Positions 9,588 to 16,468 of a DNA stretch of 64,000 nt are shown piece by piece (the stretch's first letter is position 1; each line of letters opens with the position of its first letter). The position numbers were made by a program, and so were the translations under genes. Source of the DNA: a virus; the IMG/VR virus record IMGVR_UViG_3300009080_000001, positions 1-64,000 of that record. The stretch is one strand, 5' to 3'. The notes under the pieces are model-generated. The model saw only the letters and a list, made by a program, of their open reading frames with translations. It was not told where the DNA came from and made no database searches.

Positions 9588-9940
9588 TACTTCTTACCTT
9601 CAACTATCTTCAGTAGATCCTTAACGTCAGCTTTCTTAACTTTCTTTTTAGAATCGTTACTAAAGCCTTTGATCATTCTGAGGTTTCTATGTAGTATGTC
9701 GTAATTCTGTATATCAGTCTTATCAGCTATCTTATTCTTAACAGCATCTAATATCTGTTCAATGCCTAAGATACATATCTCCTCTTCTGGAGTAATACTT
9801 TTAGTCTGACCAATCTCTTCTTCAAGACCGTTCTCTTCGATAACAGCTCTAAGTTCTTTATTTTCTTTCTCCGCTTGAGACAGTTCTTTCCTCAAAGCTT
9901 TAAGTTCCATCTCAAGTTCCATTATAATTAATTCATCCAT
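9587..9940 (-). CDS. Coiled-coil protein upstream of terminase, possible small terminase
   Basis: 117 residues with a strong heptad-rich N-terminus (about residues 8-40, Glu/Leu/Lys) and a basic C-terminus (KKKVKKADVKDLLK). Its stop abuts the large-terminase start. Position makes a small terminase subunit possible, but no helix-turn-helix is evident, so this is only a suggestion. Confidence 0.6.
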   Translation of the reverse strand: MDELIIMELEMELKALRKELSQAEKENKELRAVIEENGLEEEIGQTKSITPEEEICILGIEQILDAVKNKIADKTDIQNYDILHRNLRMIKGFSNDSKKKVKKADVKDLLKIVEGKK

Positions 9941-10094
9941 CTAAACATTCCTTGATTATTTCATCAGTCCTGTCGAATCCTAGAATTTCACTAGCTTCTA
10001 CGAAACTCTGTGGTATGTCGAATAGGTCGCACTTCTCGAAGTCCTCTCTATTTATAAAATCTCTTATTATCTTCTCACAATCTTCTATCTCCAT
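9933..10094 (-). CDS. Small acidic protein, 53 aa
   Basis: The frame runs from ATG at 10094 to TGA at 9935 and overlaps the next gene by 8 bases. The product is acidic and helical (starts MEIEDCEKIIRDF). It fills the only gap in an otherwise closely packed operon. Function unknown. Confidence 0.5.
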   Translation of the reverse strand: MEIEDCEKIIRDFINREDFEKCDLFDIPQSFVEASEILGFDRTDEIIKECLDG

Positions 10095-10103
10095 AACAAC
10101 TCC

Positions 10104-10391
10104 CTAGAAGTGAAATTTACTCTCTTCTTTCTTTTTGTTAATATCGTGGATAGTTAACTTACCGTAGTTTTGGTTAAGTTTAACAATCTCCCTTTCAACA
10201 GCAATGATCTCATTTTTAAAGATCTTAGCATAATCAGGCTTCTCTTGATTAAGTAAGTAATACCTATATCCACATAAAGCAGATACTGCTACTATAATAA
10301 TCGACTGTGCAATGTTTGGGGAATTGTAATAGAAAAATGGTACTAGTGCTAATAACAGCACAAATGGTAGTGCTTCGATAAACTTATTCAT
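10104..10391 (-). CDS. Two-helix inner membrane protein, holin-like
   Basis: 95 residues: two hydrophobic helices (about residues 7-22 and 28-46) then a charged C-terminal half. Size, topology and late expression fit a holin or other membrane lysis protein, but no sequence family is recognised. An AGGAG site precedes the ATG. Confidence 0.6.
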   Translation of the reverse strand: MNKFIEALPFVLLLALVPFFYYNSPNIAQSIIIVAVSALCGYRYYLLNQEKPDYAKIFKNEIIAVEREIVKLNQNYGKLTIHDINKKKEESKFHF

Positions 10392-10438
10392 GTCTCTCCT
10401 TTATAAAGAATATCTAGCAATCCAGTATGGGTATGCTA

Positions 10439-10582
10439 TTATTTCTTGTTGTTCGGTTTTGCTCTTCTTTTTAATGCTTCTCTAATTCTAGAGAACCTCT
10501 CCTTTTTTTGGGTTTTTGTCTGCGATCCATCTTGGACCTTTTTTAATATTGGACTAATAGCTTTAACATCTATTGCTGACAT
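10439..10582 (-). CDS. Small basic protein, 47 aa
   Basis: ATG at 10582 overlaps the stop of the 243-aa gene, and the frame ends in TAA at 10439. The C-terminal half is strongly basic (REALKRRAKPNNKK), suggesting nucleic-acid or phospholipid contact. No family recognised. Confidence 0.5.
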   Translation of the reverse strand: MSAIDVKAISPILKKVQDGSQTKTQKKERFSRIREALKRRAKPNNKK

Positions 10583-11313
10583 TACTTTCTCCTATTAGCG
10601 TCTCTCATTTGTTTTAATATTTTCATCTGCTCTCTAGGATCTATCTTCTGCATAGCTCTATCTGTAGCAGTATCTTCAGTAAGGTTAGCTTGATCTGCCT
10701 CGTTATCTTTAGCTATGATACTATTAACCTTATCTCTCATGGATTTAACATCGTCCATGTATCCCTTATCTTCTCTTATTCTTTTTCCAGTATCATGTCC
10801 AGCTTTCAATCTTTGTTTCTGCTCTGGAGTATACTCAGTACCTTCAATAATGCTATCTATACTTCCTTCAGCAGGACCAGACTCAGCAGCATCAGCCGCT
10901 TCAGATGCTAACATAAGAGGTCCACCAATAGCTAAACCAGCAGCTCTCTTTAACATACTACCACCAGCTTTAGATCCTAACTTCTTTAGTATATTCCTTT
11001 TTACTTCTTTAGTAGTATCTCCAGCATCTTCTATAGAAGGTAGCCATCTTGTAGTCTTACCTCTAGATAAAGCCTTATCCATTAACTCTTTACCTCTTAA
11101 TGCTTTATTCTTAGCTACATTATCTTGGAAATCAGCTTTAGATATTGTTTTACCAAACTTAGCCTCAGCAGCTTCTCTAGCTATATTATCATCAGCTTCT
11201 CTTCCTAATATATCACTAGAACCCATCATATCTGTTGCATCTGGATCAAGAGCTTCTGACATAGATATCTTTCTAAGTCGTTGCATCATGTCTTTCATAC
11301 TATCGTCTGCCAT
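10582..11313 (-). CDS. Virion-associated protein of unknown role, 243 aa
   Basis: Start chosen at 11313, behind a GGAGGG ribosome-binding site. A longer frame reaching 11424 would run through the late promoter box and is not credible. The protein is charged, with a hydrophobic Ala/Gly-rich stretch in the middle (RAAGLAIGGPLMLASEAADAAESG), similar in style to the Ala/Gly-rich patches in the 1016-aa virion protein. It may be a minor ejected or membrane-interacting virion protein. Inferred. Confidence 0.65.
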   Translation of the reverse strand: MADDSMKDMMQRLRKISMSEALDPDATDMMGSSDILGREADDNIAREAAEAKFGKTISKADFQDNVAKNKALRGKELMDKALSRGKTTRWLPSIEDAGDTTKEVKRNILKKLGSKAGGSMLKRAAGLAIGGPLMLASEAADAAESGPAEGSIDSIIEGTEYTPEQKQRLKAGHDTGKRIREDKGYMDDVKSMRDKVNSIIAKDNEADQANLTEDTATDRAMQKIDPREQMKILKQMRDANRRK

Positions 11314-11334
11314 CATCCCTCCACGGTAATGTAC

Positions 11335-11354
11335 ATATATAGTTGTTAAATTTA
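11335..11354 (-). promoter_or_regulatory. Late promoter-like box for the terminase operon
   Basis: The minus strand has ATTTAACAACTATAT (11351-11337). Upstream similarity extends further to the copy at 63789, as both share GTAC(A/G)AAT(A/T)TC(A/G)TATAA before the core. It lies 24 bases before the chosen start of the 243-aa gene. Confidence 0.78.
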
Positions 11355-11450
11355 TATGATATTTGTACAGAAAAATGCTATATTTGAATAATATTAATAA
11401 GTTACATATTTGAATAGCTTTCAACTACCCTTATATAATAAGAAGTTAGT

Positions 11451-11486
11451 TAAAAACCATTAGACTTATCTTGAGTTCCTGTCTAA
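11451..11486 (-). terminator. Terminator of noncoding RNA
   Basis: On the minus strand a TTAGAC/GTCTAA stem (11486-11481 with 11465-11460) is followed by TGG and a T5 run (11456-11452). It is a modest intrinsic terminator lying at the end of the proposed small RNA. Confidence 0.5.
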
Positions 11487-11627
11487 AGGCGATAGATTAT
11501 TAATCCCAATGTATCCTTGTAGTGTAGGCCTTCCGCTGGACTCTTCTGAGTGTCGAGTATCCAGTAAGCGACTTTCCTCACGCTTCCCTTCGGTCTTAAC
11601 CTATTTCACGGTCCTAGACTACAATTA
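11452..11627 (-). ncRNA. Candidate structured small RNA, about 175 nt
   Basis: No reading frame is present, but the segment has its own sigma70-type promoter (11634-11662) and a hairpin plus T-run end (11451-11486). The RNA contains GAGGAAAGUC (11579-11570), the most conserved block of bacterial RNase P RNA. About 90 bases later comes GACAGGAAC, near the RNase P 3' block GACAGAAC, in the right order. Other stems include a UGGA..CUC / GAG..UCCA hairpin. It is far shorter than normal RNase P RNA and the other conserved blocks are not evident, so RNase P kinship is only a possibility. Confidence 0.55.
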
Positions 11628-11633
11628 CTATTA

Positions 11634-11662
11634 AATATACTGAATAATATTTTATTTGTCAA
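11634..11662 (-). promoter_or_regulatory. Sigma70-type promoter for noncoding RNA
   Basis: The minus strand has TTGACA (11662-11657), a 17-base spacer, then TATATT (11639-11634). It is one of the best sigma70 matches in the window and no coding frame follows, so it points to an RNA gene. Confidence 0.75.
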
Positions 11663-11677
11663 ATACTATTTTAATCC

Positions 11678-11706
11678 TTGACAGTACTTGTACTAACTGT
11701 TATCTT
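11678..11706 (+). promoter_or_regulatory. Sigma70-type promoter for the 11.7-15.8 kb operon
   Basis: TTGACA (11678-11683), a 17-base spacer, then TATCTT (11701-11706). The expected start point is about 11712-11714, at or beside the ATG of the first gene, implying a leaderless message for that gene. Confidence 0.7.
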
Positions 11707-11711
11707 AGAGT

Positions 11712-11915
11712 ATGGCTAGGAAAAAGAAGAAAAAAATAGTTGAGACTCTGGGTCACGTAGTTGTGGCTCAGATTCCCATGATAATAACATTTGACGAAGA
11801 TCATGTAGAATTTGTTGCAGATTATTTAGAATCGGCTATGAATAGATCCTACGAGATAATAGACATGTTTGGTGATCTAGGGGGAGATTTTGATCCATTT
11901 GACGACGAGGGGTGA
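11712..11915 (+). CDS. Small protein with basic N-terminus and acidic C-terminus, 67 aa
   Basis: Starts MARKKKKK and ends in an Asp/Glu/Gly-rich tail. The ATG is only 6 bases after the -10 box, and there is no ribosome-binding site, so it would be translated from a leaderless transcript. It is the first gene of the plus-strand operon. Function unknown. Confidence 0.6.
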   Translation: MARKKKKKIVETLGHVVVAQIPMIITFDEDHVEFVADYLESAMNRSYEIIDMFGDLGGDFDPFDDEG

Positions 11916-11924
11916 GAATTTAAG

Positions 11925-11987
11925 ATGGTCCGATATTCAGACAGTACGACTTTAGAACTATATTTTATACCAAAGGAAAAGGTGTGA
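11925..11987 (+). CDS. Possible 20-aa peptide
   Basis: ATG at 11925 with a weak purine-rich site upstream. The TGA overlaps the GTG start of the next gene, giving the coupling overlap typical of this operon. It is too short to judge by content. Confidence 0.25.
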   Translation: MVRYSDSTTLELYFIPKEKV

Positions 11988-12433
11988 CGGATAAACATAA
12001 CAGCTCTTCTTTAAATATAGATCACATTAAGCAAGTGACAGATAAACATAATGACTTCCTTATAGACATCAGAATGACTAGTTTCTACTATCCGGGCTAC
12101 GCTGCGTTCCCAGAAAGCTACGATTACGACTATCAAGAAGAGTTTTCAAAGGTTATTGAGGATTTTGCACTATTCTTTAGGGCAGATATGATGTATCTAA
12201 TGAATGGGAGGTATGAAAGATTTATAGCCGAAAAAGTGGACGAGGACTTCACAGACCTTATGTTAGATCCTAATTTATATCACGACCATTTCATAATTGT
12301 TAAGCCAAATAGACTAGCATATAAATTATTTAAAAAAGATATTCTTTACGTTTACGAAGAGGATGACCACTTTTTAGTGGCTAGTAGTCCGAACGCACAA
12401 CGTAAATTCAGGAAGTTAAGAGGTATAAAATGA
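11984..12433 (+). CDS. Unknown protein with degenerate TRLARK-like segment, 149 aa
   Basis: GTG start. The N-terminus repeats TDKHN twice (residues 2 and 19). The middle is aromatic and acidic. Near the C-terminus NRLAYKLFKKDILYVYEEDD resembles the recurrent TRLARK module in altered form. The stop overlaps the next ATG. Function unknown. Confidence 0.65.
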   Translation: MTDKHNSSSLNIDHIKQVTDKHNDFLIDIRMTSFYYPGYAAFPESYDYDYQEEFSKVIEDFALFFRADMMYLMNGRYERFIAEKVDEDFTDLMLDPNLYHDHFIIVKPNRLAYKLFKKDILYVYEEDDHFLVASSPNAQRKFRKLRGIK

Positions 12434-12720
12434 AAGCAATAAAAGAATTATTCCTAATCTGCGACATAGAATCTGATGATAATTCAGTAGGTTGGAGACG
12501 TAGAAGAGATGCTATGGAGCAATGGGTAGAGAGGTATTTGTCTACGGTAGAGACTCAGCAAAGTGTATTAAATCCTAATGTTTTCGAATCAGAATTTATG
12601 GATTTTATTAAAGAGTCTATAGCAAAAAAGTTGGCTGAGGACTTGACAACCTCCACCAAATATGAGATAACTGATAAGAAGATAAAAGCTAAACTGGTGG
12701 TGTTAAATGGCAACAAGTAA
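12430..12720 (+). CDS. Unknown charged protein, 96 aa
   Basis: Predicted helical and charged, with GWRRRRDAMEQWVERYL near the N-terminus. It is coupled at both ends by overlapping stop/start codons. No family recognised. Confidence 0.65.
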   Translation: MKAIKELFLICDIESDDNSVGWRRRRDAMEQWVERYLSTVETQQSVLNPNVFESEFMDFIKESIAKKLAEDLTTSTKYEITDKKIKAKLVVLNGNK

Positions 12721-12997
12721 TAGATATCCAATAGTTAGGCGTAATAATCTCAACGTAATGATAATTAGAACAGAAGGAAATGGTGACAATTTGGACTTTA
12801 TAAGCTTTGTAGAAACTGACGATGGTATTAAATATGAAGATACAAGTGGTCATAGAATGCCTTTAAAGGATATAATTATAGAATCTAATAGCGGAACTTT
12901 TGGCCTAGAGAGCGTTGTTAAAACTAGACTAGCAGAAAAAATGTGCAAGGTACTAGGGGAAACTGAGAACTATTATATTATTAAGGGAGAGCAGTAG
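12707..12997 (+). CDS. Small TRLARK-module protein, 96 aa
   Basis: The C-terminus carries a variant of the recurrent module (VVKTRLAEKMCKVLGETENYYII). The N-terminal part is beta-rich with DGIKYEDTSGHRMPLKD, a pattern seen in small modifier or SH3-like phage proteins. It overlaps both neighbours. Function unknown. Confidence 0.68.
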   Translation: MATSNRYPIVRRNNLNVMIIRTEGNGDNLDFISFVETDDGIKYEDTSGHRMPLKDIIIESNSGTFGLESVVKTRLAEKMCKVLGETENYYIIKGEQ

Positions 12998-13203
12998 TGG
13001 GAATGGGAACTATAAGAGTACCTAGAGATGAAGAAATACCTATATACAAAACGGTAAATGATACTAGGCTCGCTCGTAAAATGTTCCCGGATTTTACTGA
13101 TAATAAAGATGGAACCTTAAGAATAATAACTGGTTACGGACCGGAGCCTGTTATAGTAGGTTCAGAAAAGGGATTTACATATATAGGAACGCCAAAAAAA
13201 TGA
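12997..13203 (+). CDS. Small TRLARK-module protein with extra C-terminal tail, 68 aa
   Basis: GTG start behind AAGGGAGA. The module (NDTRLARKMFPDF...DGTLRII) occupies about residues 21-44, so it is central here. A 24-residue tail rich in Gly and Pro follows. This shows the module need not be C-terminal. Confidence 0.68.
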   Translation: MGMGTIRVPRDEEIPIYKTVNDTRLARKMFPDFTDNKDGTLRIITGYGPEPVIVGSEKGFTYIGTPKK

Positions 13204-13469
13204 GAATACCACCAAGAGCTAAGAAATCACAAGAGATTATAGACCAAATGGTTAACTGGTTGAACTATTATATGGGAACTAGGCCCGAATTTAAGGACTT
13301 TATCAGAAATGATATCAAATACTTAGAAGAATACCTATCAGAAATTAGTGAAGAGCATAAAGTTCACAATATTAGATTTGCTACTAAGTTAAAGAGTCTT
13401 TGGAAGTGGGAATTAGAGGAAAAAGAAAGAGAAATCAAGCAATTAAAGGCGGAATTGGATGAAAAATAA
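13200..13469 (+). CDS. Coiled-coil protein, 89 aa
   Basis: ATG overlaps the previous TGA. The C-terminal third is a charged helix (EKEREIKQLKAELDEK) likely to form a coiled coil. Unknown function. Confidence 0.65.
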   Translation: MRIPPRAKKSQEIIDQMVNWLNYYMGTRPEFKDFIRNDIKYLEEYLSEISEEHKVHNIRFATKLKSLWKWELEEKEREIKQLKAELDEK

Positions 13470-13950
13470 GAAAATAGGTCAGGGATTAGGGACACAGATC
13501 GATGAAAGGTCAGGAAACGCTAGAGCTTTGGCTATGTCGCAACAATTACAGCAAATGGGAAACCTTTCTGGTCAGACACAATTAGATGTTCTTTACCAAA
13601 AAAGAATGGCTGAGTATGAGAAACAAAAAATGGAATATGAAAATCAAAAAAGACAACATGAGATGGTAAAAGAAGAAGCACTTAGTAGATTAGACGAAGT
13701 ACTAGAAAATTCTGGAATACCACTAAAAGGATCTGATTATTTTAACATATATACCGATATATTCACAGAGGTAGACGCTATAAGATGTTTTGGTAAGAAT
13801 TATAATCCTAAAGAGGTTTTTAATGAAGTATTTACAAAGTATATGAATAATAACTACGATGAAATAACAGATACTAGGCTGGCAAGAAAGATGTATCCAG
13901 ACGCTAGGCCTAATAAAGACGGTAAGTTATACGTGAAAAAGGAAAAATAG
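13459..13950 (+). CDS. TRLARK-module protein with long coiled coil, 163 aa
   Basis: Gln/Met-rich coiled coil about residues 25-85 (QKRMAEYEKQKMEYENQKRQ), then a compact domain, then a C-terminal module TDTRLARKMYPDA..KDGKLYV. Here the module is attached to an elongated helix rather than a VGD domain. Unknown function. Confidence 0.7.
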   Translation: MKNKKIGQGLGTQIDERSGNARALAMSQQLQQMGNLSGQTQLDVLYQKRMAEYEKQKMEYENQKRQHEMVKEEALSRLDEVLENSGIPLKGSDYFNIYTDIFTEVDAIRCFGKNYNPKEVFNEVFTKYMNNNYDEITDTRLARKMYPDARPNKDGKLYVKKEK

Positions 13951-14235
13951 TTGAAAAATAAGCGTAGAATAGAAATATACCCAACAAATAGAATGGCAGA
14001 ACACGTAATACGAGAATTCCACGATAAGAATGCGGAATTCGTATCATTCTTCGACCTTGGAATGAAAACACTATGTTACAAAGGCACATATATAGGATTC
14101 AGAGGTGAAACATACTCCAGAAGACTAGAAGGTTTACAGTTTGATGAGCTATATGTCCACCCAGATTGTAAATATAGGGGAGTTTATATCTCAAGAGCTA
14201 TTGACAACGGTGCAAAGATAGTGTATAAAATATAA
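13951..14235 (+). CDS. Unknown protein, 94 aa, possible remnant of a larger ATPase
   Basis: Probable TTG start with AAGGA nine bases upstream. RRLEGLQFDELYVHPDC near the C-terminus looks like the Walker B neighbourhood of packaging or helicase ATPases, but no P-loop is present. It may be a truncated or repurposed piece. Tentative. Confidence 0.55.
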   Translation: MKNKRRIEIYPTNRMAEHVIREFHDKNAEFVSFFDLGMKTLCYKGTYIGFRGETYSRRLEGLQFDELYVHPDCKYRGVYISRAIDNGAKIVYKI

Positions 14236-14248
14236 AAGGAGTTAAATA

Positions 14249-14464
14249 ATGATAAAAAGAGATATAAATATGTTAGAGTATCTATGTAAAGTTAGCCCAA
14301 AAGAATTTACAAGAAAAACGAGAGAAAGCGGGCCTATAAGAACATATTTCTACAGAAAATGGATATATTCTCCGATGGGAGGTTTCGAAACATGGGACAC
14401 AATGGCAGAAGTTAATCTAGAAAAATATAAAGTTACATACTATAACGGATGGGGGAAGAGGTAA
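14249..14464 (+). CDS. Unknown small protein, 71 aa
   Basis: AAAGGAG ribosome-binding site 7 bases before the ATG. Basic and aromatic-rich (YFYRKWIYSPMGGFETWDT). No family recognised. Confidence 0.6.
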   Translation: MIKRDINMLEYLCKVSPKEFTRKTRESGPIRTYFYRKWIYSPMGGFETWDTMAEVNLEKYKVTYYNGWGKR

Positions 14465-14466
14465 AT

Positions 14467-14646
14467 ATGAAAAAATTTAAAGTATTATGGGAAGAGAGAG
14501 TTGAGAAATCTGTGTGGATTGAAGCCTCCTCTGAAAAAGATGCTGTAGAAAAACACAATGAAGGCGAATATAGTAATGACTCAGTAAATGAAGAGTGGTT
14601 AGGATTCGACGACTCTTACGTTGTAGATAGCAAGGATATAGAATAA
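14467..14646 (+). CDS. DpnD/PcfM-like small protein, 59 aa
   Basis: Start chosen at 14467 behind GAAGAGG. The pattern KFKVLWEERVEKSVWIEASSEKDAVEKH...Y matches the short DpnD/PcfM-like family, found in phages and plasmids and of unknown function. The assignment rests on pattern only. Confidence 0.6.
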   Translation: MKKFKVLWEERVEKSVWIEASSEKDAVEKHNEGEYSNDSVNEEWLGFDDSYVVDSKDIE

Positions 14647-14840
14647 TGTTCGACTATATGGTAAAAGTACTGCCGAACGGTAACTTATTAGTGCGTGACA
14701 GCCATTCTAAGACATCCGAGGCTATTAAGGCAAGTGAGATATCGGATTATTTCCAAAAGGCTTTAAAAGAGCAATTAGAGGCTGAGAAAGAGAATGACCA
14801 GAAACATAAGGATGTTCGAGAGGGAGCCTTTAAATTATGA
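14646..14840 (+). CDS. Unknown small protein, 64 aa
   Basis: ATG overlaps the preceding TAA. The beta-like N-terminus (DYMVKVLPNGNLLVRD) is followed by a charged helix. Unknown. Confidence 0.6.
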   Translation: MFDYMVKVLPNGNLLVRDSHSKTSEAIKASEISDYFQKALKEQLEAEKENDQKHKDVREGAFKL

Positions 14841-15055
14841 AAAGAATAGAAAAAATGATGACATACAGGAATGATCCGTATTCTAATAATATAATAGAAG
14901 ACGATTATCAGTTAGTAGGTATAGATTATATAGTCTCTGCTTGGAATTGGGACCACTCTAAATCAAACGACGAATATTACTGTGTAAAATTAGCTCATTT
15001 TGGAAGTATTGTCCACATAAAGAAGGAAGACCTAGATAAAAAGGTAAAAAAATGA
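14837..15055 (+). CDS. Unknown small protein, 72 aa
   Basis: ATGA overlap with the previous gene. Aromatic-rich, ending in a Lys-rich tail. Unknown. Confidence 0.58.
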   Translation: MKRIEKMMTYRNDPYSNNIIEDDYQLVGIDYIVSAWNWDHSKSNDEYYCVKLAHFGSIVHIKKEDLDKKVKK

Positions 15056-15381
15056 ATAAAACATATACAAGAATGCAAAAACAAGTAGTTAACGACACTA
15101 GGTTAGCTAGGAAGATGTATCCAGACTTCACTGATAATGAGGATGGTACTATCACAATTGAGGTTGAAGTAATCTCAGACGGATTCGGGTCTGGTGGTAT
15201 ATTGACTGCTACAGACGTACAAGATGCAATAAATGATATGCTGACCAAAGGCTTTGCTGCGCCATCAGAAATCATAGTAAACCCTAAACAATACGCAGAG
15301 TTACAGAAGTTAATAGATCCAGATGACATGGATATTAAGGTTAGTAACTACTGTCCTGATGACAAGGTATATATAAAATAG
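15052..15381 (+). CDS. TRLARK module fused to a capsid-like fragment, 109 aa
   Basis: Residues 13-35 are the TRLARK module (NDTRLARKMYPDF...DGTITIE). Residues 50-100 (LTATDVQDAINDMLTKGF..., then VNPKQYAELQKLID) resemble the VEKGLMEEE...VNPKQWNSLLTEID segment of the major capsid protein in this window. The piece also shares LTATDVQ with the fibre repeats. It looks like a small chimera of module plus virion-protein fragment and is unlikely to be a structural protein by itself. Confidence 0.7.
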   Translation: MNKTYTRMQKQVVNDTRLARKMYPDFTDNEDGTITIEVEVISDGFGSGGILTATDVQDAINDMLTKGFAAPSEIIVNPKQYAELQKLIDPDDMDIKVSNYCPDDKVYIK

Positions 15382-15392
15382 GAGAATAAGTA

Positions 15393-15485
15393 GTGGGAAT
15401 AGCTGTAGGTATATTGTTAATAGTTAATATGTTTTGGATAATGCCGACATTATATAGAATTGAGAAGTTATTGGAGAGAAAATGA
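15393..15485 (+). CDS. Single-helix membrane peptide, 30 aa
   Basis: GTG start with AGGAG about 8 bases upstream. An almost entirely hydrophobic helix is followed by a basic end. The stop overlaps the next ATG. Confidence 0.5.
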   Translation: MGIAVGILLIVNMFWIMPTLYRIEKLLERK

Positions 15486-15583
15486 AAGGACATTACGAAG
15501 ACGATACTGACGCAAAGAGATTATTATTAACTATATTCTGTGTAGCCGCTATTTCAGGGCTATTAAGCGCATTTATTTATTAG
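15482..15583 (+). CDS. Single-helix membrane peptide, 33 aa
   Basis: Short acidic/basic head then one C-terminal membrane helix (LLLTIFCVAAISGLLSAFIY). It is coupled to the previous peptide by a 4-base overlap. Confidence 0.5.
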   Translation: MKGHYEDDTDAKRLLLTIFCVAAISGLLSAFIY

Positions 15584-15590
15584 GTGTATT

Positions 15591-15758
15591 ATGATTGAAA
15601 ATGTTATTAAAAATATTTGGATTACAACTAGGATATTAGCTGGAGCCTTGACAATACTGGCGGCTATTAATCTATCAAATCAAGATATAATAGGAACATT
15701 ACCATTTATAAGTATTATTATATGTGGATTCTTTACAATAGCTAAACAACATGATTAG
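15591..15758 (+). CDS. Two-helix membrane peptide, 55 aa
   Basis: Two hydrophobic segments (about residues 14-27 and 33-51). It is the third of three consecutive tiny membrane proteins closing this operon. Possibly membrane-disturbing or host-takeover peptides. Inferred. Confidence 0.48.
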   Translation: MIENVIKNIWITTRILAGALTILAAINLSNQDIIGTLPFISIIICGFFTIAKQHD

Positions 15759-15885
15759 GTGTATTAACATAAATATACCCATATCTGTTTTCTGACACTA
15801 CTTTGACCAATACAACTGACTTAGAACCACATACCCCCCTACCCCCTAAATATATTTTGTTTACATAGAATATACGCACCTATCT

Positions 15886-15919
15886 TGGCATGGATCTTGC
15901 AGTAGCAATCGGAGTGCCA
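15886..15919. promoter_or_regulatory. 34-bp dyad element, copy 1
   Basis: Architecture TGGCA-N6-TTGC-N4-GCAA-N6-TGCCA. Each half has two contacts 11 bp apart and the element is symmetric about its centre. Each half also matches a sigma54 -24/-12 box (GG-N10-GC), but the two halves point at each other, which favours a dimeric DNA-binding protein or recombinase over two promoters. Confidence 0.6.
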
Positions 15920-15961
15920 CTCTCCACTGTAAATAATATTTATTGTATCGGCTATAAGACT

Positions 15962-15995
15962 TGGCACGGTACTTGCAGATGCATACCATATGCCA
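15962..15995. promoter_or_regulatory. 34-bp dyad element, copy 2
   Basis: TGGCA-N6-TTGC-N4-GCAT-N6-TGCCA, the same geometry as copy 1 and exactly 76 bp downstream. A further half-site GTGCCAA follows at 16003-16009. The spacer sequences differ from copy 1, so conservation is confined to the contact positions. Confidence 0.6.
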
Positions 15996-16169
15996 ACACA
16001 TAGTGCCAACTATATATGGCAGCTCAGAATGCTCTGTGTCTGCGTTTGTGGGTATAGTGCTTATGATTGTATAGGTTAATTTCGGAGGCTTTACAGAGGC
16101 TATTCTGTACGTGTGAGGAGTCAAGGTTATTTATTAGATAGTAACATTGTTTATTAGCGAATTATTATA

Positions 16170-16199
16170 TTGGTAATATGCGGATAGTTAGCGTATACT
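16170..16199 (+). promoter_or_regulatory. Sigma70-type promoter
   Basis: TTGGTA (16170-16175), 18-base spacer, TATACT (16194-16199), 39 bases before the 34-aa membrane peptide. Confidence 0.5.
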
Positions 16200-16238
16200 A
16201 GTATTAGGAAATGACACAACGTATTACGGGAGTTATAT

Positions 16239-16343
16239 ATGTTAATAGAGTGGATAGTCGGAGTATTATATGCAGTACTGAGTATGTTTGGTAAGGTTGT
16301 TTATATGATTGAAACGTATGTAAGTAGTGATAATTTAAAGTAA
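16239..16343 (+). CDS. Single-helix membrane peptide, 34 aa
   Basis: ATG with ACGGGAG upstream. One membrane helix (EWIVGVLYAVLSMFGKVVYMI) and a polar tail. It follows the promoter at 16170-16199. Unknown function. Confidence 0.45.
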   Translation: MLIEWIVGVLYAVLSMFGKVVYMIETYVSSDNLK

Positions 16344-16450
16344 TTTATTAATTCATCTAGTTATAGGAGGTGATAAACAGTATCTATTTAATATTTAATA
16401 CATCAAATACAAGTCTTAATTCTAAGCGGTCTAATTTAACCTAGTTATAA

Positions 16451-16468
16451 AGCCCCGATCATGGGGCG
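16451..16468 (-). terminator. Hairpin, likely terminator of the minus-strand RNA
   Basis: GCCCC/GGGGC stem with a 6-base loop (16452-16467). On the minus strand it is followed by TTTATAAC, a weak U-tract. No T-run follows on the plus strand. Confidence 0.45.

Larger units (their letters stand above)
15760..16168. other. Noncoding control or origin-like region with two 34-bp dyads
   Basis: No gene is visible. The segment holds a C-run pair (CCCCCCTACCCCC, 15834-15846), a sequence ATAGAATATACGC (15866-15878) related to repeats at 17172 and 17335, and two palindromic 34-bp elements (15886-15919 and 15962-15995) with extra half-sites. The combination of dyads, repeats and divergent transcription units nearby fits an origin or a master control site. 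Inferred. Confidence 0.5.

Noticed and set aside
11317-11424. N-terminal extension of the 243-aa late gene to 11424
   Set aside because: It would translate across the conserved late promoter and start upstream of the transcript. A GGAGGG site precedes the start at 11313.
15886-15977. Two near-perfect plus-strand sigma54 promoters (TGGCA-N6-TTGCA)
   Set aside because: Each is one half of a symmetric 34-bp dyad whose other half points back at it, and no gene with a ribosome-binding site starts close downstream. A dyadic protein-binding site explains both halves better, though sigma54 use is not excluded.
15861-16124. Minus-strand 87-codon frame in the control region
   Set aside because: No ribosome-binding site, unusual composition, and it runs through both dyads. 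Judged a chance frame.
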